Part shown: piece after piece, positions 48,495 to 57,417 of the stretch
Position numbering within the stretch: position 1 is the stretch's first letter
Layout: each line of letters opens with the position of its first letter
From: Pseudomonas rhizophila
Lineage (GTDB): Bacteria; Pseudomonadota; Gammaproteobacteria; Pseudomonadales; Pseudomonadaceae
NCBI RefSeq assembly: GCF_003033885.1
Contig: NZ_CP024081.1
Location: forward strand, 5,453,178 to 5,517,177
Reading direction: 5' to 3'
Length of the DNA stretch: 64,000 bases
Made by a program: the position numbers and the translations under genes
The notes under the pieces: model-generated
What the model saw: only the letters and a program-made list of their open reading frames with translations
Database searches by the model: none
Told to the model about the DNA's origin: nothing

Positions 48495-49268
48495 ATGGCC
48501 CAGGCCACGCCCGCGCTTGAAATCCGCAACCTGCACAAACGCTACGGAAAGCTGGAGGTGCTCAAAGGCGTCTCGCTGACCGCCCGCGACGGCGATGTGA
48601 TCTCGATCCTGGGTTCCTCCGGTTCCGGCAAATCCACATTCCTGCGCTGCATCAACCTGCTGGAAAATCCCAACCAGGGCCAGATCCTGGTGGCCGGCGA
48701 AGAGCTCAAGCTCAAGGCCGCGAAAAACGGTGAACTGGTGGCCGCCGATGGCAAACAGATCAACCGCATGCGCAGCGAAATCGGTTTTGTGTTTCAAAAC
48801 TTTAACCTCTGGCCGCACATGAGCGTGCTCGACAACATCATCGAAGCCCCGCGCCGGGTGCTCGGCCAGAGCAAGGCCGAGGCCGTGGAAGTGGCCGAAG
48901 CCCTGCTGGCCAAGGTCGGCATCGCCGACAAGCGTCATGCCTACCCTGCCGAGCTTTCCGGTGGTCAGCAGCAGCGCGCCGCCATCGCCCGCACGCTGGC
49001 GATGCAGCCTAAAGTGATTCTGTTCGACGAGCCCACCTCTGCCCTTGACCCGGAAATGGTCCAGGAAGTACTTAGTGTGATCCGCGCCCTGGCCGAAGAA
49101 GGCCGCACCATGCTGCTGGTGACTCACGAAATGGGCTTCGCCCGTCAGGTTTCCAGCGAAGTGGTGTTCCTTCATCAAGGCCTGGTCGAGGAGCAAGGAT
49201 CGCCACAGCAGGTCTTCGAGAACCCGCTTTCGGCGCGCTGCAAACAATTCATGTCCAGCAACCGCTAA
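48495..49268 (+). CDS. Polar amino-acid ABC transporter, ATP-binding subunit (HisP type)
   Basis: 257 residues. Walker A GSSGSGKST, the insertion ELKLKAAKNGELVAADGKQINRMR typical of HisP/AotP, Q-loop VFQNFNLWPHM, signature LSGGQQQRAAIARTLA, Walker B VILFDEPTSALDPE and switch TLLVTHEMGFA are all intact. It powers the permeases encoded downstream. First gene of a five-gene run (ATPase, binding protein, two permeases, methyltransferase). Confidence 0.96.
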   Translation: MAQATPALEIRNLHKRYGKLEVLKGVSLTARDGDVISILGSSGSGKSTFLRCINLLENPNQGQILVAGEELKLKAAKNGELVAADGKQINRMRSEIGFVFQNFNLWPHMSVLDNIIEAPRRVLGQSKAEAVEVAEALLAKVGIADKRHAYPAELSGGQQQRAAIARTLAMQPKVILFDEPTSALDPEMVQEVLSVIRALAEEGRTMLLVTHEMGFARQVSSEVVFLHQGLVEEQGSPQQVFENPLSARCKQFMSSNR

Positions 49269-49281
49269 CGGAGCAGTACAT

Positions 49282-50049
49282 ATGCAGACCTACAAGAAAT
49301 TCCTCCTGGCCGCTGCCGCCAGCCTGGTCTTCTCGGCCAGCGCCATGGCCGCGGAAACACTGAAGATGGGCATCGAAGCGGCCTACCCGCCGTTCAATAA
49401 CAAAGATGCCAGTGGCAACGTGGTCGGCTTCGACAAGGACATTGGCGACGCCCTGTGCGCCAAGATGAAAGTCGAATGCAGCGTGGTGACCTCCGACTGG
49501 GACGGCATCATTCCGGCCCTGAACGCCAAGAAGTTCGACTTCCTGATCTCCTCGCTGTCGATTACCGAGGAACGCAAGCAGGCCGTGGACTTCACCGAAC
49601 CGTACTACTCCAACAAGCTGCAATTCATCGCACCGAAGGCCACCGAAGACTTCAAGACCGACAAGGCCTACCTGAGCGGCAAGACCATTGGCGCACAACG
49701 CGCCACACTGGCCGGCACCTGGCTGGAAGACCGCAACATGGAAGATGACTACAACGTAAAGGTCACGCTCTACGATACCCAGGAAAACGCTTACCTGGAC
49801 CTGCTCTCGGGCCGCGTTGACGCCATCCTGGCGGACAAATACGTGCAATACGAATGGCTCAAGAGCAAAGACGGCGCCGCCTTCGAATTCAAAGGCGACC
49901 CGGTGGTGGAAAGCGACAAGATCGGTATCGCCGTGCGCAAGGGTGACGACGAACTGCGCAACAAGCTGAACGCCGCGCTCAAGGAAATCGTTGCCGACGG
50001 CACCTATAAAAAGATCAACGACAAGTACTTCCCGTTCAGCATTTATTGA
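49282..50049 (+). CDS. Polar amino-acid ABC transporter, periplasmic binding protein
   Basis: 255 residues with signal peptide (FLLAAAASLVFSASAMAAE). Family 3 binding protein: MGIEAAYPPFNNKDASGNVVGFDKDIGDALCAKMKVEC, SLSITEERKQAVDFTEPYYS, and the cysteine pair CAKMKVEC seen in LAO/HisJ proteins. Basic amino acids (arginine, lysine, ornithine, histidine) are the probable ligands. It follows the ATPase gene by 13 bases. A GC-rich hairpin region (50060-50095) separates it from the permease genes, which commonly reduces their expression. Confidence 0.94.
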   Translation: MQTYKKFLLAAAASLVFSASAMAAETLKMGIEAAYPPFNNKDASGNVVGFDKDIGDALCAKMKVECSVVTSDWDGIIPALNAKKFDFLISSLSITEERKQAVDFTEPYYSNKLQFIAPKATEDFKTDKAYLSGKTIGAQRATLAGTWLEDRNMEDDYNVKVTLYDTQENAYLDLLSGRVDAILADKYVQYEWLKSKDGAAFEFKGDPVVESDKIGIAVRKGDDELRNKLNAALKEIVADGTYKKINDKYFPFSIY

Positions 50050-50127
50050 TACTGACGTGCCTGGCCGGCGCCGCTTCATTGCGGCGCCGGCCCTTAGCAA
50101 AGCCTGCCGCGATATGAACACACACCC

Positions 50128-50823
50128 ATGATGATCGATCTCTACGGATTCGGCCCGGCGCTCGCCGCTGGCGCGCTGATGACCGTCAAACTGGCGCTCT
50201 CGGCCCTCTGCCTGGGGCTGCTGCTCGGCTTGCTCGGCGCCTTGGCCAAAACTTCCCCGTACAAGCCGCTGCAATGGCTGGGCGGCACTTATTCGACACT
50301 GGTTCGCGGCATCCCCGAATTGCTCTGGGTGCTGCTGATCTACTTCGGCACCGTCAATCTCATGCGTGCCCTGGGCGAATACTTCGGTAACCCGGACCTT
50401 TCCCTCAACGCCTTCGCCGCTGGCGTCATCGCCCTGGGCCTGTGCTTTGGCGCCTACGCCACGGAAGTATTTCGCGGCGCGATCCTGGCCATTCCCAAGG
50501 GCCATCGCGAAGCTGGCGTGGCGCTGGGGTTGTCCAAGTGGCGGATCTTCACCCGGCTGATCATGCCGCAGATGTGGCGCATCGCCCTGCCCGGGCTGGG
50601 CAACCTGTTCATGATCCTGATGAAAGACACCGCGCTGGTGTCGGTGATCGGCCTGGAAGAAATCATGCGGCACGCGCAAATCGGCGTGACCGTGTCCAAG
50701 CAACCGTTCACCTTCTATATGGTGGCCGCGTTCATGTACCTGGGCCTTACCGTGCTCGCCATGATCGGCATGCATTTTCTGGAACGACGTGCCGCTCGCG
50801 GCTTTGCCAGGAGCACCCAATGA
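50128..50823 (+). CDS. Amino-acid ABC transporter permease (HisQ type)
   Basis: 231 residues with five hydrophobic helices and the EAA loop GHREAGVALGLSKWRIFTRLIMPQMWRIALPGLGN. The N-terminus MMIDLYGFGPALAAGALMTVKLAL is typical of HisQ-type subunits. It overlaps the second permease by four bases, consistent with a heterodimeric channel. Confidence 0.94.
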   Translation: MMIDLYGFGPALAAGALMTVKLALSALCLGLLLGLLGALAKTSPYKPLQWLGGTYSTLVRGIPELLWVLLIYFGTVNLMRALGEYFGNPDLSLNAFAAGVIALGLCFGAYATEVFRGAILAIPKGHREAGVALGLSKWRIFTRLIMPQMWRIALPGLGNLFMILMKDTALVSVIGLEEIMRHAQIGVTVSKQPFTFYMVAAFMYLGLTVLAMIGMHFLERRAARGFARSTQ

Positions 50824-51509
50824 ACTGGGAAGTCATCATCAAGTGGCTGCCGAAACTGGCCCAAGGCGCGACACTGACCCTGGAGCTGGTCGCCATCGCC
50901 GTGATCGCCGGTCTGCTGCTGGCGATTCCGCTGGGCATCGCCCGCTCCTCACGCCTGTGGTACGTGCGGGCGTTACCCTACGCCTACATTTTCTTTTTCC
51001 GTGGCACGCCGTTATTGGTTCAGCTGTTCCTGGTCTACTACGGTCTGGCGCAGTTCGACGCCGTGCGCAGCAGTTCGCTGTGGCCCTATCTGCGGGATCC
51101 GTTTTGGTGCGCCACGGCCACCATGACCCTGCACACCGCCGCCTACATCGCCGAGATCCTGCGCGGCGCGATCCAGGCCATCCCTCGTGGTGAAATCGAA
51201 GCCGCGCGAGCCCTGGGCATGTCCCGACCCAAGGCGTTGTTCTACATCATCCTGCCTCGCGCCGCGCGCATCGGCCTGCCGGCCTACAGCAACGAAGTGA
51301 TCCTGATGCTCAAGGCCAGCGCCCTGGCGAGCACCGTGACCCTGCTGGAGCTGACCGGTATGGCCCGGACCATCATTGCCCGGACCTACCTGCCGGTGGA
51401 AATCTTCTTCGCGGCCGGCATGTTCTACCTGCTGATGGCGTTCATGCTGGTGCAGGGCTTCAAGCAGCTGGAGCGCTGGTTGCGCGTCGATGCCTGCCAA
51501 GGACGCTGA
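50820..51509 (+). CDS. Amino-acid ABC transporter permease (HisM type)
   Basis: 229 residues from ATG 50820 (MNWEVIIKWLPKLAQGATLTLEL). Contains FFFRGTPLLVQLFLVYYGL and the EAA loop GEIEAARALGMSRPKALFYIILPRAARIGLPAYSNE that docks on the ATPase. Pairs with the preceding HisQ-type subunit. Its end overlaps the start of the methyltransferase gene by 20 bases. Confidence 0.94.
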   Translation: MNWEVIIKWLPKLAQGATLTLELVAIAVIAGLLLAIPLGIARSSRLWYVRALPYAYIFFFRGTPLLVQLFLVYYGLAQFDAVRSSSLWPYLRDPFWCATATMTLHTAAYIAEILRGAIQAIPRGEIEAARALGMSRPKALFYIILPRAARIGLPAYSNEVILMLKASALASTVTLLELTGMARTIIARTYLPVEIFFAAGMFYLLMAFMLVQGFKQLERWLRVDACQGR

Positions 51510-52722
51510 CAGCGGCGTGTTGACGGGCGAGGCGTTACTCGCCCGTTTCACCGCGCTGGATGCTTTTCTCACAACGCACCAGGCATTGTGGAAACCGCGT
51601 CCGTTCACCCATCTGCAACTGCCATGGGAACGGTCCTACCCTGAGCTGGCCCAATGGCTACGCAAGCGTTCGCTGGAAGACGCAGAAAACGACCATCACC
51701 AACCCTGGCTGATTCAACATGCACCCGCGCCATTTCCAGAACTGGCGGGCATTTCCCATGCGTTGAGCGTCGTCGCAGAACTGCCGGGCAAAGAGCTCGA
51801 AACCGCCGCCCATCGCCTCAGCGTCGACGTGCCAGGGCGCAAATGGCAGCAAATCGAAGCCTTCGCCAGCCGCCTGCACTTCGCTACCAAACCGACCCAC
51901 TGGCTCGATTGGTGCGCCGGCAAAGGTCATCTTGGCCGACGCTTGCTGCAGGCTGAACAACAACTGACTTGCCTGGAATACGACCCAGCCCTGGTCGCCA
52001 GCGGCCAGCAACTAAGCCAACGCCACCGTCTGCCCGCCACGCACTTGCAGCAAGACGTGCTGGCGGCAGAGGCAGGCCTGGCGATCCGCCCTGAACACAC
52101 GCCGGTAGCCCTGCACGCCTGCGGCGACCTGCATGTGCGCCTGATGCAGTTGGCGAGCGCCGCTGGCTGCACTCAACTGGCAATCGCCCCGTGCTGCTAC
52201 AACCGCATCAGTGCTGAACGTTATCAACCGCTGTCCGACGTCGCCAAGGGTTCGGTCCTACAGCTAACGCTCGATGATCTCAGCCTGCCACTGACCGAAA
52301 CCGTCACCGCCGGCGCCCGCATCCGGCGGCAACGGGACCAGTCCATGGCTCGGCGCCTGAGTTTTGACCTGCTGCAACGACAGATCCGGGGCCGCGACGA
52401 GTATCTGCCCACCCCCTCGCTCCCCAGCGCCTGGCTGGAAAAATCCTTCATCGAGTACTGCACCGATCTGGCAGCCCTGAAAGACTTATCCACAGTCGGC
52501 TCGCCTGACTGGTCGGCACTGGAAGCGGCCGGCCATCAACGCCTGGCCCAAGTGCGCAACCTGGAATTGGTCCGCGGCCTTTTCCGGCGGCCTCTTGAGC
52601 TGTGGCTGGTGCTGGATCGGGCGCTTTTCCTCAGCCAGGAAAACTACCGCGTCCGCCTCGGCACCTTCTGCGAAACGCCTCTCACGCCGCGAAATCTGAT
52701 GCTGCTGGCCGAACGTCACTGA
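51490..52722 (+). CDS. SAM-dependent methyltransferase, METTL25/GSTCD-like class
   Basis: 410 residues. A Rossmann methyltransferase core in the middle: motif I LDWCAGKGHLGRRLL (about 139-152), acidic LEYDP, then PVALHACGDLHVRLMQ and the unusual AIAPCCYNRIS. The HACGDL plus APCCYN pair is typical of the class related to eukaryotic METTL25/GSTCD. Substrate unknown. It overlaps the permease gene by 20 bases, so it is transcribed with the transporter, though a functional link is unproven. Confidence 0.85.
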   Translation: MPAKDADSGVLTGEALLARFTALDAFLTTHQALWKPRPFTHLQLPWERSYPELAQWLRKRSLEDAENDHHQPWLIQHAPAPFPELAGISHALSVVAELPGKELETAAHRLSVDVPGRKWQQIEAFASRLHFATKPTHWLDWCAGKGHLGRRLLQAEQQLTCLEYDPALVASGQQLSQRHRLPATHLQQDVLAAEAGLAIRPEHTPVALHACGDLHVRLMQLASAAGCTQLAIAPCCYNRISAERYQPLSDVAKGSVLQLTLDDLSLPLTETVTAGARIRRQRDQSMARRLSFDLLQRQIRGRDEYLPTPSLPSAWLEKSFIEYCTDLAALKDLSTVGSPDWSALEAAGHQRLAQVRNLELVRGLFRRPLELWLVLDRALFLSQENYRVRLGTFCETPLTPRNLMLLAERH

Positions 52723-53053
52723 CATGAAACAGCCTGTGGATAACTCTGTTGATGAAATTGTCTTGGATCCAATTAATCCGCGATTTTCTGCTGGAAGCGA
52801 GGCTGGTCATTTTTTGTTCACATGGATAAAAAACCATTAAAACAGGCATTTGCGAGCAAACGAGAAAGCTGTCACAAAATCGCAAGATGGCAGTCGCCCC
52901 ACCCCGCCCGTTGTGCATAAGCGTTCAAGCAAAACGACATAACCGCCGAACTCAGTGCTCCCACACGCCAGCAATTGCGCCCATCGCGCCTGTGCAGTAC
53001 AACAGCCTTTCGTATCGTGATTGACACAATGCCGACACACACAAGGACTGGCC
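52723..53053. other. Intergenic region with a DnaA-box match
   Basis: 331 bases, AT-richer than its surroundings, with no supported gene. TGTGGATAA at 52735-52743 is a perfect DnaA box; another (TTATCCACA) lies 241 bases earlier inside the methyltransferase gene at 52486. Two boxes this far apart do not make an origin. No promoter stands out. AAGGA just before GTG 53054 serves the next gene. Confidence 0.5.
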
Positions 53054-53878
53054 GTGACGTTCATTTCCTACGCACAGAACTTCGAAGACATACGCCTGTG
53101 GCGCGCCCTTCAATCGGTGGAAAACGGCTTTTATCTGGACGTAGGCGCCAATCATCCAACAGATGATTCCGTGACCCGGGCGTTCTACGATCACGGCTGG
53201 CACGGGATCAACATCGAACCGGTGCAGGCCTACTACGACGCTCTCTGCCAAGAACGGCCAAACGACATCAACCTGCAATGCGTAGCCGGCGAAAACGCCG
53301 ACAGCCTGACCTTCTACACCATCGCCGACACGGGTCTGTCCACCGTCGAAGCCAGCGTCGCCCAACAGCACCGCGACGCGGGCATGAAGGTAAGCAAGCA
53401 GACCGTCCAATCCCGCACCCTGACTTCGATCTGCGAGCAATACGCCCAGGACCGCCCCATCCACTTTCTGAAAATCGACGTCGAAGGCCACGAAGAAACC
53501 GTGCTGCGCGGCATGGATTTCAGCCGCTGGCGCCCCTGGATCATCCTCATCGAAACCCCATGGGCCCGCGACCAGACCTGGGAAACCCTCGTCACCGACG
53601 CCGGCTACCACTCCATCCTGTTCGACGGCCTCAACACCTTTTACCTCGCCGAAGAACACCTGGCGCTCAAACCCGCTTTCGACATCCCCCCGTGCAACCT
53701 CGACGGGTTCCAGTTCTGCAAAGGCCACAAATTCAGCCACCCCCTGAGCGAACCCGACCAGCAACTCACCGCCGCCCTGCAACGCGCCGAACGGGCCGAA
53801 GCCCAACTCCATGCCCTGCAAAACAGCCGTACCTGGCGAACCTTGCAGAAAGTGCGCAACCTCGTGCGCCGCGCCTGA
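53054..53878 (+). CDS. FkbM family methyltransferase
   Basis: 274 residues if started at GTG 53054, which follows AAGGA at the right distance and gives MTFISYAQNFEDIRLWRAL; an upstream ATG (53021) lacks a ribosome site. The SAM site is FYLDVGANHPTDDSVTRAFYDHGWHGINIEP, and HFLKIDVEGHEETVLRGMDF is the FkbM signature. A C-terminal helix (LTAALQRAERAEAQLHALQNSRTWR) probably forms a coiled coil and resembles tails of O-antigen/glycan enzymes. FkbM enzymes O-methylate sugars or polyketides. No glycan cluster is adjacent, so its substrate is open. Confidence 0.88.
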   Translation: MTFISYAQNFEDIRLWRALQSVENGFYLDVGANHPTDDSVTRAFYDHGWHGINIEPVQAYYDALCQERPNDINLQCVAGENADSLTFYTIADTGLSTVEASVAQQHRDAGMKVSKQTVQSRTLTSICEQYAQDRPIHFLKIDVEGHEETVLRGMDFSRWRPWIILIETPWARDQTWETLVTDAGYHSILFDGLNTFYLAEEHLALKPAFDIPPCNLDGFQFCKGHKFSHPLSEPDQQLTAALQRAERAEAQLHALQNSRTWRTLQKVRNLVRRA

Positions 53879-53913
53879 GCCGAGGTCCTGCAAAAATAGT
53901 CAGAATTCAGGGG

Positions 53914-53941
53914 TTTACAGAACGCACCCAATCGCTATAAT
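53914..53941 (+). promoter_or_regulatory. sigma-70 promoter of tRNA-Thr
   Basis: TTTACA (53914-53919) and a perfect TATAAT (53936-53941) with a 16-base spacer, 12 bases before the tRNA. Confidence 0.85.
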
Positions 53942-53953
53942 CGTCGCCCACAC

Positions 53954-54029
<76 letters not shown>

Positions 54030-54072
54030 TACAAGGTTCCAGAGAGGGCTTTCAAAATCTCTGGAACCCCCG

Positions 54073-54099
54073 AAAAACCCGCCTTCTGGCGGGTTTTTT
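54073..54099 (+). terminator. Terminator downstream of tRNA-Thr (island copy)
   Basis: AAAAACCCGCC / GGCGGGTTTTTT with a TTCT loop. Just before it, GGTTCCAGAGA and TCTCTGGAACC (54035-54069) form a second stem. Confidence 0.9.
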
Positions 54100-54201
54100 C
54101 GTTTTGGCGTTCCGTCGGATTCCGCCAAAATCTTATGGATACCAGCCGTTTTAAGGATAAAGATAGGGGTAAGGTCATTCGATAAAGGGAGGAGTACCCT
54201 T

Positions 54202-55524
54202 ATGTCGCGCACCACTGCTCCACTCTCCGATTCGGCTTGCCGTTCAGCCAAGCCCACCGACCGCGCCTACAAGCTTTTCGACGGTGACGGCCTCTACCTT
54301 TTAGTCCAACCCAATGGCCGCAAAGGCTGGCGTTTCAGGTATGTAAAACCTGATGGACGTGAAGGACTGACCTCGTTTGGCAACTACCCCGTGATCGGCC
54401 TCGCCGATGCGCGCAAGAGGCGCCTGGAGGTCAAGCGCATGCTGGCGGAAGGCATCGACCCCATCGAGTCCAAACACCAAGCCAAGACGCAAGCCACAAT
54501 CCGAGGCCGAACCTTTGAGAGCGCAGCCTTGGACTGGCACAAAGCGATGTCTGCCAAATGGGCTCCAGGCCATGCCAAGACGGTCCTGAGCCGTCTAAAA
54601 ACCCATGTTTTTCCACTGATCGGTGATCGCGCAATTGTCGACCTAGACACTCACGACTTGATGCAACCTCTGGAAGCAATCCAGAAGCGCGGCACGATTG
54701 ACGTCGCTTTAAGGGTACAAAACTACCTACAAAGCATCATGCGCGAGGCGAAACGTGCTCGACAGATCGCGGCCAACCCTGCCTCCGACCTTGAAGGTTT
54801 GATCAAAGCCCCGAGGGTGATTCACCGCCCTGCTTTACCCTTATCGCGTCTGCCTGAATTGCAGGAGCGTATCGACACCTACAAAGGCCGCGCACTTACC
54901 CGACTGACGGTCATGCTCTCGCTGCATGTGTTCGTCCGCTCCAGCGAACTGCGCTTCGCCCGCTGGAGCGAGTTCGACCTCAAGCGCGGCACCTGGGAGA
55001 TACCGGACACTCGACCCGCATTGGACGGAGTACCCTTTTCAACAAGGGGTACGAAGATGGCCGGGGACATCCACCTTGTACCCTTATCGCCGCAAGCCGT
55101 GGCCCTGCTTGAACAGATCCACGTCCTCACCGGTAAATTCGACCTGGTGTTTGCAGGCGATACCAAGCCCTGGAAACCCATGTCTGAAAACACGGTGAAC
55201 AGCGCACTCAGAAAAATGGGCTATGACACCAAAACCGAAATCTGCGGGCATGGGTTTCGGTCGATGGCCTGTAGCGCGCTGATTGAGTCAGGGCTGTGGT
55301 CCGAGACAGCCATTGAAAGGCAGATGAGCCACAAGGAGCGGAATAACGTCCGCGCCGCTTACATCCACAAGGCCGAGTTCATTGAGGAGCGCAGGCTGAT
55401 CATGAACTGGTGGAGCCGGTACCTAGAGGCCAACCGGCAGGAGCATGTCACTCCACACGAGTTCGCGAACCAGACCGGAGCGAACGTCACTCGCCTAAAA
55501 GCAAAACGTGGCGCAACCGAGTAA
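54202..55524 (+). CDS. P4-type tyrosine integrase of the island
   Basis: 440 residues. N-terminal arm-binding domain (DUF4102: ACRSAKPTDRAYKLFDGDGLYLLVQPNGRKGWRFRY), a SAM-like core-binding domain (about 105-195) and a catalytic domain with Arg in FVRSSELRFARWSEFD, the HxxR box HGFRSMACSALIESG and the Tyr in MSHKERNNVRAAYIHKAEF. All catalytic residues are present, so it should be active. It recombines attP with the tRNA-Thr attB. It lies 172 bases after the tRNA, the standard position. GGAGGAG serves as ribosome site. Confidence 0.96.
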   Translation: MSRTTAPLSDSACRSAKPTDRAYKLFDGDGLYLLVQPNGRKGWRFRYVKPDGREGLTSFGNYPVIGLADARKRRLEVKRMLAEGIDPIESKHQAKTQATIRGRTFESAALDWHKAMSAKWAPGHAKTVLSRLKTHVFPLIGDRAIVDLDTHDLMQPLEAIQKRGTIDVALRVQNYLQSIMREAKRARQIAANPASDLEGLIKAPRVIHRPALPLSRLPELQERIDTYKGRALTRLTVMLSLHVFVRSSELRFARWSEFDLKRGTWEIPDTRPALDGVPFSTRGTKMAGDIHLVPLSPQAVALLEQIHVLTGKFDLVFAGDTKPWKPMSENTVNSALRKMGYDTKTEICGHGFRSMACSALIESGLWSETAIERQMSHKERNNVRAAYIHKAEFIEERRLIMNWWSRYLEANRQEHVTPHEFANQTGANVTRLKAKRGATE

Positions 55525-55565
55525 GCGTTCGGTCTTCATATCTCAGTGATCCGCTTGTCCACGCG

Positions 55566-55610
55566 GGTCCATCCAAACAGGGCTGCAAAGCCGCCCTGCT
55601 TGGATGGACC
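55566..55610. repeat. Long hairpin after the integrase gene
   Basis: Two 18-base arms, GGTCCATCCAAACAGGGC (55566-55583) and GCCCTGCTTGGATGGACC (55593-55610), pair with one mismatch around a 9-base loop. No T-run follows directly, only an A-rich tail (CTTAAAAAAAC), so on the minus strand it could act as a terminator. It may mark the end of the integration module. Confidence 0.85.
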
Positions 55611-55643
55611 TCACTTAAAAAAACTAAAGCCCACGCAACTGTC

Positions 55644-55733
55644 TGTGGAAAACCACAGATTTCCACCGGTGGATAATTTCATCCACAGCCGCAGAATTCC
55701 CGAGAACTCGAGCCTTGACCCGAATTATCCACA
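55644..55733. other. Cluster of four DnaA-box-like sites (candidate replication origin of the excised island)
   Basis: Within 90 bases: TGTGGAAAA (55644, reverse of TTTTCCACA), GGTGGATAA (55668, one mismatch), TCATCCACA (55679, one mismatch) and TTATCCACA (55725, perfect). They lie in AT-richer DNA between the integrase and the second recombinase. No replication protein gene is nearby. Confidence 0.5.
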
Positions 55734-56281
55734 GGCGTAGAAAAGATCGGGCAAAGCGCTGTCGTTGACAGCAACCCCAGGTAGCCAGAACCTTTAAGGC
55801 TACGCCACACCGTGGTGGTTCTCCCAAAGTGCGATTAGCGTCCGGCGGCTCGCACGGTCACAGCGATGTGATGGATGCCTACTTTTACCAGCGTGCCCAC
55901 TGCGGCAACTCATTCCCTTTCATAGCTGCCCTGCAGCAACCTATCCGCTTGGCCATTTCCTTGCGCCAACCTGCGCCCGTCTCTTTCTTCCGGAAAGAGA
56001 CGGGCGCTCCTACCGCTGCTGCAGCCCAACTCGTACAAGGCATTGCGGCATTTCCCCTCGTGACAATCGGCGTGACAAACACCGAAGTCACCAGCAACAG
56101 CGACGCAGATGATGGTGCCGCAGCCCAGGGAATGGACTGCACCTGACTGACAGTCAGGCATGCCCCGGTCATCGCATCACTGCTTTTACCTGACTCAGGA
56201 TCTCGCGGCGTTGGATTCGTCAGCCGATGCAGCCACCACCCGCCCACTTCCTCGGAAGTGTTCAGGAGGCCAGATCATGAG
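55734..56281. other. Non-coding stretch of the island with a perfect hairpin
   Basis: About 550 bases where no frame is convincing on either strand. At 55973-56007 GCGCCCGTCTCTTTC and GAAAGAGACGGGCGC form a perfect 15-base stem with a 5-base loop. A smaller palindrome CTGACTGACAGTCAG lies near 56146. GTTCAGGAGG at 56259-56268 is a good ribosome site for the small frame that follows. Confidence 0.55.
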
Positions 56282-56449
56282 ATGCCCAAGCTCCCGGTCG
56301 TAAAGAGCCGCCAGTCCCGCGTTAGTGGACAACCCTCACAGGTCGCAGGGGCCTTGATCCCTGATAACACTCAGCATTCTTGGCGGGATGACGTGGGGAA
56401 AGTTTTAAAAGTTTTGGCTTCGAGAGGAGTTTGCTCATGGCATTGGTAG
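56282..56449 (+). CDS. Possible small protein overlapping the second recombinase
   Basis: A 55-residue frame (MPKLPVVKSRQSRVSGQPSQ ... VLASRGVCSWHW) starting 13 bases after AGGAGG and running 13 bases into the recombinase gene, whose own AGGAG sits inside this frame. Such overlap would couple translation. No similarity recognised; basic N-terminus. It may instead be leader sequence. Confidence 0.35.
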   Translation: MPKLPVVKSRQSRVSGQPSQVAGALIPDNTQHSWRDDVGKVLKVLASRGVCSWHW

Positions 56450-57417
56450 GAAGGCGAGACGGGCGCAATTTTGGCTATGGTCGGCAGCTGAGCTATGCGG
56501 GGCCACAAGCATTACGTGATCTTTTTGGCGGCGGGCATTACGGCACGGTCAAAGCGCACAGTGATCGGTGGCAGGCATTTGTGCGGTGGTGTCGGTCGAA
56601 GGATGGGCCAGGGTTTAACGATGCGCGGCAGATAGATCGGCAGACCTTGCTGGACTACGCCGGACATCTGCGTCAGCAAGTTGAACAAGGCGCTATAGGC
56701 ATCGCCACCGCGCAAAACCGGTTGTCCAGCGTGAACCGGACCCTGGCTGCGCTTCGCGGTGATCAGTATATGAGAGCGCCAAGTCCAAGTAAGGCGCTGG
56801 GAATGCAGCGCTCCGGTATCCGCAGTGAAGTACCTCAAGGCCAAGACCGCGCACAAGTGAAACGGATCGTTGAAGTGCTATGTGAACATCAGCAGCCACG
56901 AGTCGCTGCCATCGTGCAGTTGGCACGCGAAACCGGGATGCGTTTACGTGAGGCCATTTTAGCAAACCTGCCCCGGCTGCAACGTGAGGCCAAACAACTC
57001 GGCAGGATCAACATCCAGGACGGCACCAAAGGCGGTCGTTCGGGCGCATCAGCCTCTCGCTGGATTACGGTAAGCAATAAGATCCGCGAGGCACTGGCAT
57101 TCGCCCATCAAGTTTCGCCAAAAGGTAGCCGCAACCTATTGGCCCCGAACGAAAGCTACCTAGACTTCCTAACGAGCACCGTCCGTCCCGCTCGAGACCT
57201 CCTCCACACGCATGAACTCAGAGGCTTTCATGAGCTGCGGGCGGCTTATGCGTGCGAACGCTACGAGGAAATCACTGATCACCTCGCGCCCATCAACGGT
57301 GGTAATTGCTACCAACTCAACCAACACCTCGATCAGTTGGCCCGAGTACAAATCAGCTACGAACTTGGTCACGGTCGTATCGACGTGGTTTCGGCTTACA
57401 TTGGTGGTCGAGCATGA
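56437..57417 (+). CDS. Second tyrosine recombinase (Integrase_1 type)
   Basis: 326 residues from ATG 56437 (MALVGRRDGRNFGYGRQLSYAGPQALRDLF). N-terminal SAM-like DNA-binding domain (about 20-105), then a catalytic domain with Arg in LARETGMRLREAIL, a Lys after a strand (GTKGGRSGASASRWITV), the box HELRGFHELRAAYA supplying His/Arg, and the closing YELGHGRIDVVSAYIGG with His and the Tyr nucleophile. It differs from the P4-type integrase and resembles the Integrase_1 families of conjugative and genomic islands. Its stop overlaps the next small gene (ATGA). It could serve a second mobile unit nested in the island. Confidence 0.85.
   Translation: MALVGRRDGRNFGYGRQLSYAGPQALRDLFGGGHYGTVKAHSDRWQAFVRWCRSKDGPGFNDARQIDRQTLLDYAGHLRQQVEQGAIGIATAQNRLSSVNRTLAALRGDQYMRAPSPSKALGMQRSGIRSEVPQGQDRAQVKRIVEVLCEHQQPRVAAIVQLARETGMRLREAILANLPRLQREAKQLGRINIQDGTKGGRSGASASRWITVSNKIREALAFAHQVSPKGSRNLLAPNESYLDFLTSTVRPARDLLHTHELRGFHELRAAYACERYEEITDHLAPINGGNCYQLNQHLDQLARVQISYELGHGRIDVVSAYIGGRA

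Noticed and set aside
49249..50820. 523-codon minus-strand frame antisense to the transporter genes
   Set aside because: Antisense shadow of recognised binding protein and permease.
52486..52743. Chromosomal origin suggested by two perfect DnaA boxes
   Set aside because: Only two boxes 240 bases apart, one inside a gene; no dnaA, dnaN or AT-rich unwinding element.
55829..56247. Overlapping plus (105) and minus (120) codon frames in the island
   Set aside because: Both run through a perfect hairpin, lack a good ribosome site and match nothing I know; treated as non-coding.
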